A stretch of DNA of 64,000 nucleotides from Tamarix chinensis (taxonomy: Eukaryota; Streptophyta; Magnoliopsida; Caryophyllales; Tamaricaceae): NCBI GenBank assembly GCA_030549775.1, contig CM060175.1, forward strand, positions 15,205,712 to 15,269,711. The letters are read 5' to 3'. A model generated the notes under the pieces. That model ran no database searches. It was given only the letters and a program-made list of their open reading frames with translations, and was not told the DNA's origin. The translations under genes and the position numbers were made by a program. Positions within the stretch are counted from its first letter, which is position 1. Every line of letters begins with the position of its first letter. Below are positions 35,351 through 48,354 of this stretch, piece by piece.

Positions 35351-36619
35351 ATGTAACTTGGTCAAATGAGATACAAATGCTTTATAGCTCGATATTTTGT
35401 TGGAGTTCCTTAGAAGTGGCTATGCGGTTGTTAGCACTTGTGGATGTTTGATATAGTAGTTTTATGGTTGTTAGCTTTATACATGTTATGTTCTAAGGAA
35501 ATCAAACTATTCTTAGGAGCGTGTGGATTGTTATCAGTACTATTTTTTGTAAGAGCATCTGTTGCCAGTTGTGAAATTGTCTAATAATACCATCCACTAG
35601 TTTTGGACCAGTGACTTTTGCTCAAATATAAAATTAAAATCCTTTTCAAACCCATCCTAGAAGGTGAGAAGAGTAGAAAGCTATGATTCTCATACAATAT
35701 GATTGTTTTTGATATTAATACAGTATGTGCTTATCAAAAAAAGAAAGAAAGAAAGAAAGTTGCCAACATGTTAGTTGAAATAATTCAAGATGGATTGCTT
35801 AGTAGCATCATTAACATGTTGCAAGTAGGGATAAAACTTTTTCATAGAGGTTCAAAGCTCCATTAGAATCTTTAGTTCAGATTTGAAAAAGGATTTCAGA
35901 GATCAAATTAAGATTTGGATATTCTTATCCAAGATGGAACGAAGACAGATTTAGAATCCCATCTCCAAATATTATATATATATATACATACACACACACA
36001 TATAACATAAATTAAAATTATTTTATATAAAAATATAATTGAGTATTAGGGATAAGGTCGAATTTCAAATGTCGGATTTCGGATATTGAATTCCAAAGTT
36101 GGAAAAATAATCAAAGATGTGGACTAGATCAGAAATTAGGTCAAGTGTGGCAATCTAGTCAAAAATTTTTTGATAAAAAAAAATAAAAGATTAGGATAAA
36201 TTCTGAATTTTACATATTGAATTTGAATAGAACTGATAAAATTCCGCGAATCCTCTTCAGCACCTTAAATCTTTTTCTTCAAAATATTCAAATAAGCCAC
36301 TTTGTCACCAAACCAAGGGTTATTGTACCACAACCAAAGTATGTCACCAATTCTACTATTATAATTTCTTTCAGCCCTTAACAAATGGGGCCAAATAATT
36401 CATATCTTCTTATCCAAGCCATCCCATCAAGATACAAATGTCAACGCGCAAAACAAATTTCGGTATGGGGCTGCAACAGCAAGAGAAGCCGTTAATTATG
36501 GGGCTTCTCTGCTTTACTAGATATCCAAAGAATTCAGAAACCTGGGGAGCTAAGATCCATGTCTCTTGTGGTGTTATCTTGAATCGACGTGTTAGAAACC
36601 AATTAGTTCCCCGCCAAGA
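35351..36619. other. Spacer
   Basis: AT-rich with a (GAAA)n run near 35742-35758 and a (TA)n/(CA)n run near 35975-36000. No gene recognised. The segment next to 36619 probably holds the 3' UTR of the carrier gene. Confidence 0.5.
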
Positions 36620-39436
36620 TCACGCGCTCGATGTCTGCAATTTTTGCTGGGAAGAAATATGTAAAAATGACTTCATAATGTCATAGACAGTGAAACCAAT
36701 GGCCACTGATGGAACCACCTGCCATAAGATAAGGAAACTTCATGTTTAGAAGATGCATTCTAGGTTTTCAACGGCACGTAATGGACAGAAAAATAAACAT
36801 TCGTTGGCCAGCAACACTTTACCTTGATGTAATTAATGCTAAGGCCAGCAAAGAGTTGTCTCCATCCATGATTTTTTATGATGACAGTAAGCCCTTCAAA
36901 CGAGTTCCTATATCTTATATTACTCTGCTGAAGGTTTTCAGCCTGCATCTGCCTCCTAACAACATCTAGGGGATATGTTAAGGTCTGTCCAAATAACCCA
37001 GCCAGAGCACCACAAGAAAGGCGCAATATGATAGACTTTTGGTGCTCTTCTGGAACCCTTCTCTTGAGTTCCTCATATATGTAGAACTTTAAACCAGCAT
37101 ATGGAAGAATACCAACGAGTGTTGGCCCTGGTCATTGGGTTAAGACAGTTACTGGAATCAGGAAGAAGGATATTGGTCACCCAAGACGTACACAGGGAAG
37201 GGAAACAAAGGGACGGAGTAGAGTTGAAGAACATACCTATACCACGATATAAACCACGCATTCCACCTTCTTTGTAGACACGCTTGAAAACATCTTGTAT
37301 CCCATGGTATGAAGGTGAGGAGCAACTGCTACCAAAGATTTGTCTGTTGCCAAGAACCTAAGACAGGGATAAAGACAGCAACCAACCAATCAGTACATGA
37401 TATATTAAGTATATTATAAATCATCCATAAATGCTGTGTGGTTTGTTATGAGTCAAGACTACGTGACCAATGGAGGACAAGGGACAAAATTTGGGAAAGC
37501 TCCTCTACAAATAGTATAAACGCTGAAGTTGGTTAGCAGATAGATAGTTGTAGTCCGTTGAGATGCTATTGTGCGCTAAATTATGATATCCTATCTTCAA
37601 ATAGGCAACTTGACAAAACATGAGTTTAACAGGGCATGAGGGCAAGGGAGAAACCGAATTTTTGGTAAAAAAATAATAATAATAAAAATAGAGATGTGAA
37701 AGGAGATAGCTTTAAAATGAACAGATACAATACTTCTCTATGCTCACCGAACATGTAGATGATTTAGCTGTCCCAGGCGGGAACAGCCATGAGACTAAAC
37801 CATGGTCATGTGTTTCTATTGTTAAAACCGCATCCAGAAATTTTACATGCAATCATGCAGAAGGATCTAGCCTCACACCTGATAAGCAAGCTTAGTCCTA
37901 GCCAAATCAAGGGGATATGTGCATAAGACTGCTGTTCCACCAGCTGCAGAGCCTGCTAAAAGATCTACAACTGGGCCTGTACCCAGTGAAGGACAATTGT
38001 TGAAAAGCCAACCACGATATTGCTCATACGTCATAAAGTGCAATGCTGCATACGGAACTATCCGAACGACACTGGCACCATTTCCTCTAGACAACAATAG
38101 AGCAGGTAATCAGAAATCAATTTACCATATACTAAAATACGTGTGATGGCGGAGAAGACAACACACGAGAAACATACTTATAAAACCCTTGTATCCCTTC
38201 TTGGTTTAGCAACTTTCTGAGAGACTGATAGACCCCAAGTGAACGATAACCTTCTGTTCGAGTCTGTAAATGAAATGCAAAAGTTCAGAACACTTGTGAA
38301 GAATAATAGATGAGGAAGAAAAAGTGACCATCAAACTATATTATCTCTTTCCATTCAGCTTGTGGGGAAAAATAAATGGGGAAAGGGATGCCAGAATCTG
38401 ACATTCTTCAAACAGGCAGGATATATTTAATTGATGCAAGACACCGTAAGTTAGAGATCTAAGCCAGTAGCTGGTTAAACCCAAGTTTAAGATGGCTAAC
38501 AACTCAAGCTGGTGGCTGCATTTAAGCCTGAAGCAGCAAGCCAGTATATATTCCACCATTGGCGTTGGCAGGGTCCGGAAATGTCCGGGTACACACAACC
38601 TCAGCTCCACTAGAAGATGGGCCGGTAGCAGGCTGTTACCGAAAGACCTCCAATATATATATGTGCGTGTGAGTGTGTATACAATCATATATTAGCTCAG
38701 CAGGCTTATACAATTTTACTTCTACCTTGCTAGGCTTGGGATTACAGTCTTTATTAGACAAAATAATAAGCAATATTTCTCATGGTAAGTACAGGTTTTG
38801 TAACTTTTGTTTTCAGCTCAGCTAGTCTAAGCCCCAGTAAGCTCAACTTTTGAACGGTTTCCATCAAATGACCACAGATGTAGTATATCATATGTGGAAC
38901 CAAATTGTCTACTGCTAGATTAAACTGACAGAGAATCAAAATGCATATCACATAACGACTGAAAGGGCATTTACCACACCTAATCATGCCAGAGTCTTTG
39001 TCAACGCGTTCTACAAACGCACAGACAATTGAAATTGGCATCGAATCACGCCAATGAAATCAATGCTCATGGGATTACCAGTTTAAGGGAAAACTTAATT
39101 CGCAGAAATTTCATGCCAAATCCTGAAACAGGTAAAAATTAAAATCTACTACGCCGCAATTGCTATTGCAAACATATATATCAATTGATGCGACGTATAT
39201 CCGAACTAAAGAATCAAGTGAAAATCAAAAACAACCTGGAATAGAATCTTAATTCTCTCAAGGGGCGCAACTGCCGTTTTCGCAAAAGCACCAGCAGCAC
39301 CACCAGCAATCAATTCTCTGACATAAACAGGCAAAGAATCAGTCAAGCAAACATCTTGACTAGTCGATGTCGAAGATCCATCAACAAGCCCAGCCGCAAC
39401 ATTCGACGATAATGCTGAACTATCGGACGGACCCAT
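36620..39436 (-). CDS. Mitochondrial carrier, plant coenzyme A transporter type
   Basis: Six exons on the minus strand, all GT-AG and in frame: 39436-39236, 38263-38178, 38086-37879, 37357-37237, 37127-36823 and 36718-36620 (stop), giving 339 residues. It has three carrier repeats with the PX[DE]XX[KR] signatures PLERIK (58-63), PLDLAR (154-159) and PLDVVR (258-263). Other landmarks are [40 protein letters not shown] and [17 protein letters not shown]. These match the plant mitochondrial CoA carriers (CoAc1/CoAc2 of Arabidopsis and maize) as I know them. Known role of the family: import of coenzyme A across the inner mitochondrial membrane. The start is the ATG in MGPSDSS. An upstream in-frame TTG extends it by 4 codons and is not used. 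Substrate is inferred from similarity, not visible in the sequence. All signatures are intact, so it looks functional. Confidence 0.93.
38495..38660 (-). mobile_element. SINE remnant in intron 1 of the CoA carrier gene
   Basis: The minus strand reads '...aacagcctgctaccggccc', 'gaggttgtgtgtacccgg', 'tccggaccctgccaac' and 'ggtggaatatatactggctt', resembling the 3' half of a widespread plant SINE family (Au/TS type) that ends in a GGGATTATACTGGGTTTG-like stretch. The tRNA-like 5' half is not clearly seen, and no flanking duplication was found. Confidence 0.5.
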
Positions 39437-40479
39437 ATGATAATTCAAGTGAAACCCAATTCGAAAAATACGCTTTTCTTCAAGATCTGGGTATCAAATC
39501 GGCAAACCCAGTTGGAATTAGGGTGATCTAACGACAATGAAAAACCCTGCTTAGTTGTCCCAACGGTTAGTTGGGATGCGCAGTTTGAATAGTGTTGGAA
39601 AAGGAAATTTCGCATTAAATAAATTTGGAGATGAATCGGGAATGGAGAGATAGAGAATATGGTATATTCTTTTCGTTTCAATTGACAGGAACTAAAAGCG
39701 CATCAAAAAGAATCGAAGAGATTTTTTTGAAGTAACGGGGCACAAAGAAAGGGTCGGTGACGCAGAAAATATCTGGGTCCCGAAATTCATTTCTCGAATT
39801 TTAGTTTAGGAGGCGTGAAATGAAATACGACCCTTTAATTAATTTAACTATTACGGAAAGCCAAAGACGGGGACGCACGCAACACGTTCCTTTCAATTTC
39901 TGTTTTCCCAGGTCACGGTTAGTCTCCCCTTCCTCTGCCTCTTGTGACAGCTGCCACCCAGCGAGGCCCAGCGCCCCACTCCTCCCGACGCTGGAAGTCT
40001 ATGCCTTTGGCACGTGAAGGGAGCAATTCATGAGAATCATGAGTCATGGATTGTTTCCCAGGAAACGGTCCCATGTAATTAGGCATGTGATGCAATGTTC
40101 TCGGTCCCCCTCTTCGGTATGGACTGAGGAGTAGTTTCTAAAACGTACCGACAAGTTTTTCGTCTTGAAATCCTTTCAATATCGGAATTAATATTAAAAT
40201 TAATTAAATAATTTTTTTGTTATAAAAATGTATTAATACTTAAAATCAACTAACATAAGTAGTAATTTCAGAAATTTTTAATTTTTCTCTCTAAATTTTA
40301 GTATATTTGATCTTTTTTTTTTATAAAAAATATAATATGTGTGTGTATTTTATCGTTTTCTATCATTTTTATTTTCTAAAATTTTAAAAAATAATATTTT
40401 CACGTTTTTTCTTGTTCACATTTTCCGTCCTCGCCCCAGTGCAATATTGCTGAGGAGATTATATAGGTTAATATTATGT
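39437..40479. promoter_or_regulatory. Upstream region and 5' UTR of the carrier gene
   Basis: The minus strand carries the 5' UTR and promoter of the carrier. A CT/GC-richer part (39840-40010) contains a short plus-strand ORF without recognised features. The rest is AT-rich. Confidence 0.35.
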
Positions 40480-41150
40480 CCCATTAATTATTGCATATTA
40501 AAGTTAGAAAGGTTGGTATGATAACTATTGTCCTAACATGGATTAATATCTACTACATTGTTTAACTCACTTATTTGAAGACTTCGATCAAAAGAAATTA
40601 ATTGGATCAAGTAAGGTGGTGACATATTTAAGCATAAATTAGAAGGAGATTTGTAGGTCATTATAAAAAGTTTAATGAAGGCTTATGCATGGCACATAGG
40701 AGACTCGTTGATCATCATTAGGCCAACCACAATAAGGCCTCTTATGGTCATTAGCTGATTTGTTTACTTAATGACTAAGAAGCTTGTTAGCAAGTTAGTT
40801 AAGATTCATTAGGCCAGGTTTGTTTTATCATTAGATATCGTAAGTCTTAATTATACTTTGTGTGTTGCATCTTATTTTGTTTAGCTTATCTTATCTTATT
40901 AGTAGAGGATCAAGCTTGAGGAGATAATTTATGCTATAAAAACATGAAGTTTATTGCCAAACACACACACAACATGCAATAAGAAATCAAGTTTGAACAT
41001 TCAATTGAGTTTCTTTGTGAGTTTCATCCTTGCTTATGGTTTTTATTTTTATTTTTTATATATGTATGTAAATTATAATCAACTTGTTCATTAATTTTTT
41101 TTTGTATGAATTAATCTAGGGAGAGCTTGTCTCATCAACCAACACACACA
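40480..41150 (+). mobile_element. Possible Copia-type LTR remnant
   Basis: AT-rich block with GCTATAAAAAC (TATA-like, about 40933) followed at about 30 bp by a leader 'tttattgccaaacacacac' and '...ttgagtttctttgtgagtttcatcc', a layout often seen in plant Copia LTRs. Ends were not defined and no partner LTR was found. Confidence 0.35.
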
Positions 41151-41349
41151 TATCCCACAAATTCAACCAAAATCATGCTAAATACCACACAAATAACAAC
41201 ACTCACCATCTTCATCCAAAACCTAACCCTAACCAAGTTTTCTACCATTAATTCATCATTTCCCATTAAAACCAAATCATAAGCCTGCCATTCACATCTA
41301 GTCTAACCTATCCACACAGCAAAAACTACCATCAACAAGCGGAGGAGAC

Positions 41350-41389
<40 letters not shown>

Positions 41390-41390
41390 C
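41350..41390. repeat. (AT)n(GT)n microsatellite
   Basis: AT run 41350-41372 followed by GT run to about 41389. Confidence 0.95.
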
Positions 41391-41469
41391 ATGTATGTAT
41401 ATTTATATATATATTAGAGCCCCATGTATATATGTATCTATGATACATACATATATAATTTAGCATAAA

Positions 41470-42392
41470 ATTTTGGTATTTTAACATTTCAAGGTCCTAG
41501 CAACCTCCTAATATGCTTACACTTAGAGTTAGCTCTGCATACCTCTTAGATTGGATGAGATAGTTAATATTAAGGATATAATTAAGGCTTCCAAATGCCT
41601 CACTATAAAAGCATTTCACATACTACTTGACTCCATTATACCTCTTTTTTCAACCAATCAAAGCATCACTTAGTTGAGCTTCCTTTTCCTATCTCTTCAT
41701 CTCTTTGTTTTCACCTTAGATTCTCTTCCCTCATTAACTTTCCTTAATCTTCTTCTTCTTTCTCTTATCTTCTTTTCGCCCCTCACATTTTTACTATGTT
41801 CTTTATTTAATGTAGATAGAAATGATGATGCAACAAGAATCCACAGTTAAAGCTTAAAGATCTCTTTAAGGTTTCATCACTATAGGACTTATGAGATTAT
41901 ATCTGATTAGATCATATAATACACCACTTTTACAAATACTAATTATAAAATTGGTAATTATATGTTATTAAATATGGTAGTTATTGTATGATGTTTTGTA
42001 TTAAATTTATTATTTTTAGTATGTGTATTATTATGATAAATCAGATATATATTTACTTAGGTTAACATTTGATAGAATTCGGGTTATTAGTTTTAACTAG
42101 AGTTTAGACTTTAACATGTATATGTTTTACCATGGAACCCAAGTTTTGTTATCCGGATGCTTTTCTCAGCTTGGTTGCTCTAACTAGAATCCCTAAACCT
42201 ATTCTAATTTTTACTCCTCTCTACATCCCCTCCCTTAGCATATTTCTCTCCTCTAAACCATTTCTTTACCCAATGCTTCACTCTTTTGCCAATTTCATCG
42301 AAGTAGTCTATGTGAAAACTCTATAATCTCACATTGCTCCTCTTCCCCTTCTGTGAGAGCTTCACGTTGCACCACATTAGCAACATGAGTAG
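41470..42392 (+). mobile_element. Older LTR-like remnant hosting A4 (left flank)
   Basis: It contains CACTATAAAAGC (about 41602), then a pyrimidine-rich leader (41640-41790), the layout of an LTR U3/R region. Its sequence continues directly across the A4 insertion into 47528. The identity of the element is not resolved. Confidence 0.35.
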
Positions 42393-42397
42393 CTCAC
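42393..42397 (+). repeat. Target site duplication CTCAC (left of A4)
   Basis: Perfect copy of 47523-47527. Confidence 0.85.
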
Positions 42398-42830
42398 TGT
42401 AACACCCCCCAAATTTACTACTCAAAAATTTCGTTTACTTTTAAAGAAGTTTAGCGGAAGCAAGCAAATAAAACTATAAATCCGGGGGTATCACCGCCAC
42501 ACTTAGTACCAGATTGATTCATGCCTACCGACCCGATACTAAGTGCTAAGGCTAAAAAGAATAGAACCAAAACAAATCATTCGTAAAGCATAAGTTTTAC
42601 AGAATCAGAGTGCCAAAATCAAAAGTTACATTCCGAAGTACAATTTAAAAATTCCAAATGTCAGAGGACTTAAAATAACGGAATAACAGAGTACGATAAT
42701 GCAAAGAAACAAGATAGGGGAAGTTCTCCAGCCACGTCACTCTCGGCCCCCAAGCTATATCCAGACTCAACTCTCAGCTCTGAAAATGCCACATACCTCA
42801 TCCCCTACTTGCAAAACTCAGACGGGTTCT

Positions 42831-42886
42831 CTGCTCGTGGGAATGAACAGCACCCATGAAGCGGGTGATCAGTACGCTACGTACTG
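42831..42886 (-). other. Three adjacent hairpins (copy A4)
   Basis: CTGCTC-gtgggaat-GAACAG (one mismatch), CACCC-atgaagc-GGGTG (perfect), CAGTACG-CTA-CGTACTG (perfect). Reverse order relative to A2, as expected for the inverted orientation. Confidence 0.75.
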
Positions 42887-44799
42887 AGTAAGGGAGCTGA
42901 CGTACTAAGGCCCACATACACAGATATACATGACAAGCAGACATAGCACGTAACCAATAAACAATGTCATAGATGAATAGTGCTGATCACAAATCAGATG
43001 ACTTTCTCATTAGATCTCAGATAATTATAACGAGTTACAACATAGTCTTTATCGATCATTGTGAGTGCGGGAGCCCCACTATTATAGCCGGTGGAATGGT
43101 TGCGAGGGCTATGCCCTGCCACTATTATAGCCGGTGGAACGGTCGTGAGGGTAATGTACCCTGCCACTATTATTTGCCGATGGACCGGTGTGGCCTCGAC
43201 TCACAAGGTATTCCACTATAAATATTAGTATCTTTCCATGTCTTATCACTTTTATGTTTGGTTTGTTGAGCACAAAATCCCCCACTATTATAGCCGGTGG
43301 AACGGTCGCGAGGGTAAGATACCCTGCCACTATTATAGCCGTGGACCGGTCTAGGTTCGGCTCAACATCTTTCTCTGTAAGTCGTTAGTGTTTTAACGTG
43401 TCTTATTCGAGGGCATTTCACCTTTTCCATGCATGGCCAGAGACCTCAACACATCACATAAAAACTGATGACATATTCGTACTATCACATACTAATGAGG
43501 ACACAAGCACACATCTTGATTCCAAGTCACGTTACACATGGAACAGATAAGATAATGGCGTTTCAAAACACAACACATAAATCATATAGAACATCCACGA
43601 CACATAGGATACATGTCACACATCTAGACCTAGCTATATCCTTACTCAGTTTAGGTTACCGAGCTATCTCCCGTACTTATATTAGGCCACTAAACACTCC
43701 TTATGGTTATCAGACTTAACATATTTCTCGTATTGGAAACCCAACCTCTAGGCGTGTGGATTAGGGCCCGCCACCTTATACCCCGAATCTACTCATATTA
43801 TCTTAACGCCCCACGTATCATGACTTCTAGACGTAACTCCCCCTCGTACCTCGTTCCTCCTCACGTATTCCTATTATTTTCTTTTTCTTTTTCCCACCTT
43901 CTCCAACTAGGGTTTCCTTCCCAAACCCTAGGTACCCTTATATGACCCTACGTACTATTTTTCACCTCGAGCCTCCAGACTCCCAAACAGACCTTCCATT
44001 AGTCTCCCCACGTCCCAAAGTAACTTTTCATACGTAAGGTTCGCCCCCATGCGGACCTTAACCTCCCCATGCAGACCCTATCATTTCCACCATGCCAACT
44101 CTATCATTCCCATGCAAACCCTAGTTTCCCCCATGCAACCTTATTTTATTCCACTCTTCTATTTATTTAATTCCCCCTTTTTCTCATCATTTCACAGATT
44201 ACAGATTACCTAGGTCGCCCATACCTACGTTAACCAGCGTACTTCCCTTTGGTTATCTTAGTTGCTTATTTTTCTCTTTCAAGCCCCCACTCCACAACTC
44301 CCCATCAAAACACTTAGCATGCGTGTCATAGGAGTCACACCACATCACGTCATATTTGCACCTTACCATATTAGCACATACAGACAAGAGCACGAGAACA
44401 TACCTCGGTTCCACGCTGCGCTACATAATTACGCAGATAACATACATATTATAGCATACAACCGCGCTAGGCATACAAGACAATTAGAACATGCAATACA
44501 CACAGGTGGCCTTAGTTACGTCCTTACCTAAATCGGCGTCGGGCTTGGAGCACGCTCCTACGCCTCCTAGGGGCTTTGATTCGGTTCACCTATACGAGGG
44601 AAATGCTAAGGGTTAATCTCCCTCTACCGGAATTACCATAATTTTCCTATCTTACCCCTATCATGGCCTGATACTAAGGCTAATATTAATAATAGGGGTT
44701 TATAAATAAAGGGTAGGGTTATTACTATCCTCACGATAGTTTAAACGGATTATCACTAATTAAAGTAGGTTTTAGCAAAATCCAGAGTATTAAGGTGAG

Positions 44800-46050
<1,251 letters not shown>

Positions 46051-46544
46051 TTATTCAGGGTCTAGGGTTCAACTGTTCAAGGAATTTGGGGCAACCTGGC
46101 TGAGGTGGCAGCGGCGGCGGCGGTGGCGGTGGCGGTGGAGGAAGGGAGAAAAGGGGGAAAGTGGATGTGGAGGCTAGGGAAGAGGGAAGTAGGGGAAAGG
46201 GGAGGTGTAGGGTGGTAGAGTAGGAACCCCTGGTTGTTTTGGGGGGTAGTGGCGGTGCTGCAAGCGGCGGTATGGCCGCCGGCGGCGGCGCGAAGGTGGC
46301 GCGAGGGGGGGTCGAAGGCTGTTCGGGAAGGTAATTTCGCACGACCAAGGCGGCACGTGTGGGGCAAGGCAGGGAGGTCTAGGGGTTGGTTGTGTAGAGG
46401 GTGGTGTAGGGAGGATGTTGGTGGCACGGGAAGGCGGCAACGGTGGCCGAAGGCGGAGGAAAGGGCGGTTGAAGGTGGGGTGGCGTGCGTTGGAATTTCT
46501 TTTGGGTTCCAGATTTTCGAACCCAATTCAAGCGGCCTTTGGGG

Positions 46545-46552
46545 CTATTTAT
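46545..46552 (-). promoter_or_regulatory. TATA box of the family-A LTR (copy A4)
   Basis: TATAAATA on the minus strand in the context CCTATAAATAGCCCC, matching the site at 17059-17066. Confidence 0.65.
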
Positions 46553-47522
46553 AGGCAAATCAGGATGGAAAAACGACAAGGGTGAGAGGGGGAGTTGGGG
46601 TTAGGTGCTTGCGTGTCCGGCGAAGCTGACCGGCGCAGGTCTGCAGTTGCAGACCGAGGCCCATCGCGGAAAAAGAAGAAGAGGATTGCGTGCGGGAATG
46701 GCTGAATCGATTGGTCACATCTGTAGGGAAGTCAACGGGGAAGAAAGGCGAAATGACCGGTGATATTGGCGTGGCGTTGAAGGTTTTGTTTGCCGGCGAA
46801 AATTTTGGTTGCAGACGGCGAAGGACGACAACGTCGCGAGGAAGAAGAAGAGGAAGAGGCTGGACCGGCGGTCCAGCAAAAAGGAAAAGAAAGAAAGAAA
46901 AGGGGGCGGGCCGAACCGGACGGGAGAAAAGGGGAAGGAGGGGAGCGGGAGAGGGACGGGCCGCGAGGGGTGCTGGGCCTAGCAGGCCGGCCCAGTCGGG
47001 GGGAGAAATAAGGAAGAGAAGGGGAAAGAAAGAAAAAGGAAAAAGGAGGGAGAAAAGGAAAAAGGGAAAAAGGAAAAAGAATGGAAATTAGTGGTTGGAT
47101 TAATTAGCATGATTTGGGTAATTGGGATGTTTAATAAAATATAAATATTACAATAGTAATTAAATTATCTTTTTAGGTTAATTTAGGGGTTTTTTTGAAA
47201 GAAGTATCTTAAATTCCATTTTAATTAACAAAACACTCTAATTTTATCCAATTAAATTATTTATAAAGTTTATATTAATTGAAGCTATTTTATTCTTCTT
47301 AATTTAAATAAAGTAATTTATTTAATTAATTTCCAAATAAAATCATTAATTAGCTTAAAAATACCAACATTCCTTCTTTTTAGATCACTTATAAATTTCC
47401 TCTTAGTTTACCCTAATTAAGTTCCTATTATTTTAATAAAAGTAAATTATTTTGGTTAAACTCCCACATAAAAACCTTATTTAATAATAGATAATAGAAA
47501 TTAGGATTTTTGGGGCATTTCA

Positions 47523-47527
47523 CTCAC
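47523..47527 (+). repeat. Target site duplication CTCAC (right of A4)
   Basis: Perfect copy of 42393-42397. Confidence 0.85.
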
Positions 47528-48354
47528 ATTGCTAGCATTGAGTTGCATCAACTCTTCACTTAGCCAAACCTTGCTAACATGAGCCTATACCATTACAATC
47601 TTTTCTTTATGTGACCTTTGGCCGCTATTTCCCCCTCATCTACATGAGATATTCATGTCATGCACCCTTTTTGGCATTAATAACTCATACTTCTAAGGCC
47701 TTGAAGCATGAGCTTTGCCTATTGTTATTCTCTTATTGCATTGTTGCCTTATATAGCTTCTTTGCCTCGGTTATTTTTTTTTACCCCTTTTCCTAATTCA
47801 GGTTTTGTTAATTTTGTTGATTTTTGTATTATGTTATATGCTAATATATGTGTTTTGGGTGTTTCTCTCTTAGGTAATCCTTAAGATGTCATGGAGAAGA
47901 TGAATTTTGTGCTTTTGTGTAGCTTGGATTTAGGTTAATCCAATCACTCATGAGATAGCATAATTCATGTGTGAGCATGATAGGTTATTTAAATCTAGAA
48001 TCATGTTAAGGCTTTATTTATGAAATTTTTATGAAATGTGTGGATGCTAAAAGCATGATGTTTAGCAATTAGCTTGCACATTCGATTTTCTATTAATTAT
48101 GAGATATATGCATATGAAATATGTAAAAAAGTTAATGCATGCATGACTAAGGTATGTTATGGTCTACTACATTGTCAATATATTATATCATGCTATGTTA
48201 AGGGTCTTGTGATTTTTATTGCTTGTTGAAGCTGGGGCTAATATAAAGCATGACAATATGCAAGCACGATTATAATTTAAATTGTGATAGTTGCTATTCG
48301 TGTGTTGTAGTGTTAGAAACGTTTTCTTGCATGCACCATGATATTAATTATTAT
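47528..48354 (+). mobile_element. Older remnant between A4 and A5
   Basis: Continuation of the sequence interrupted by A4. AT-rich, no ORF with a domain. It continues after A5 at 53197. Confidence 0.35.

Noticed and set aside
41221..41236. Telomere-like 'aaccctaacc' words (also near 17641 and 54841)
   Set aside because: Only one to two repeat units each, within LTR leaders; no array.
46055..47091. Arg/Gly-rich (plus) and Pro-rich (minus) ORFs up to 149 codons
   Set aside because: Same explanation as 16996-17894: GC- and purine-rich LTR sequence open in several frames.
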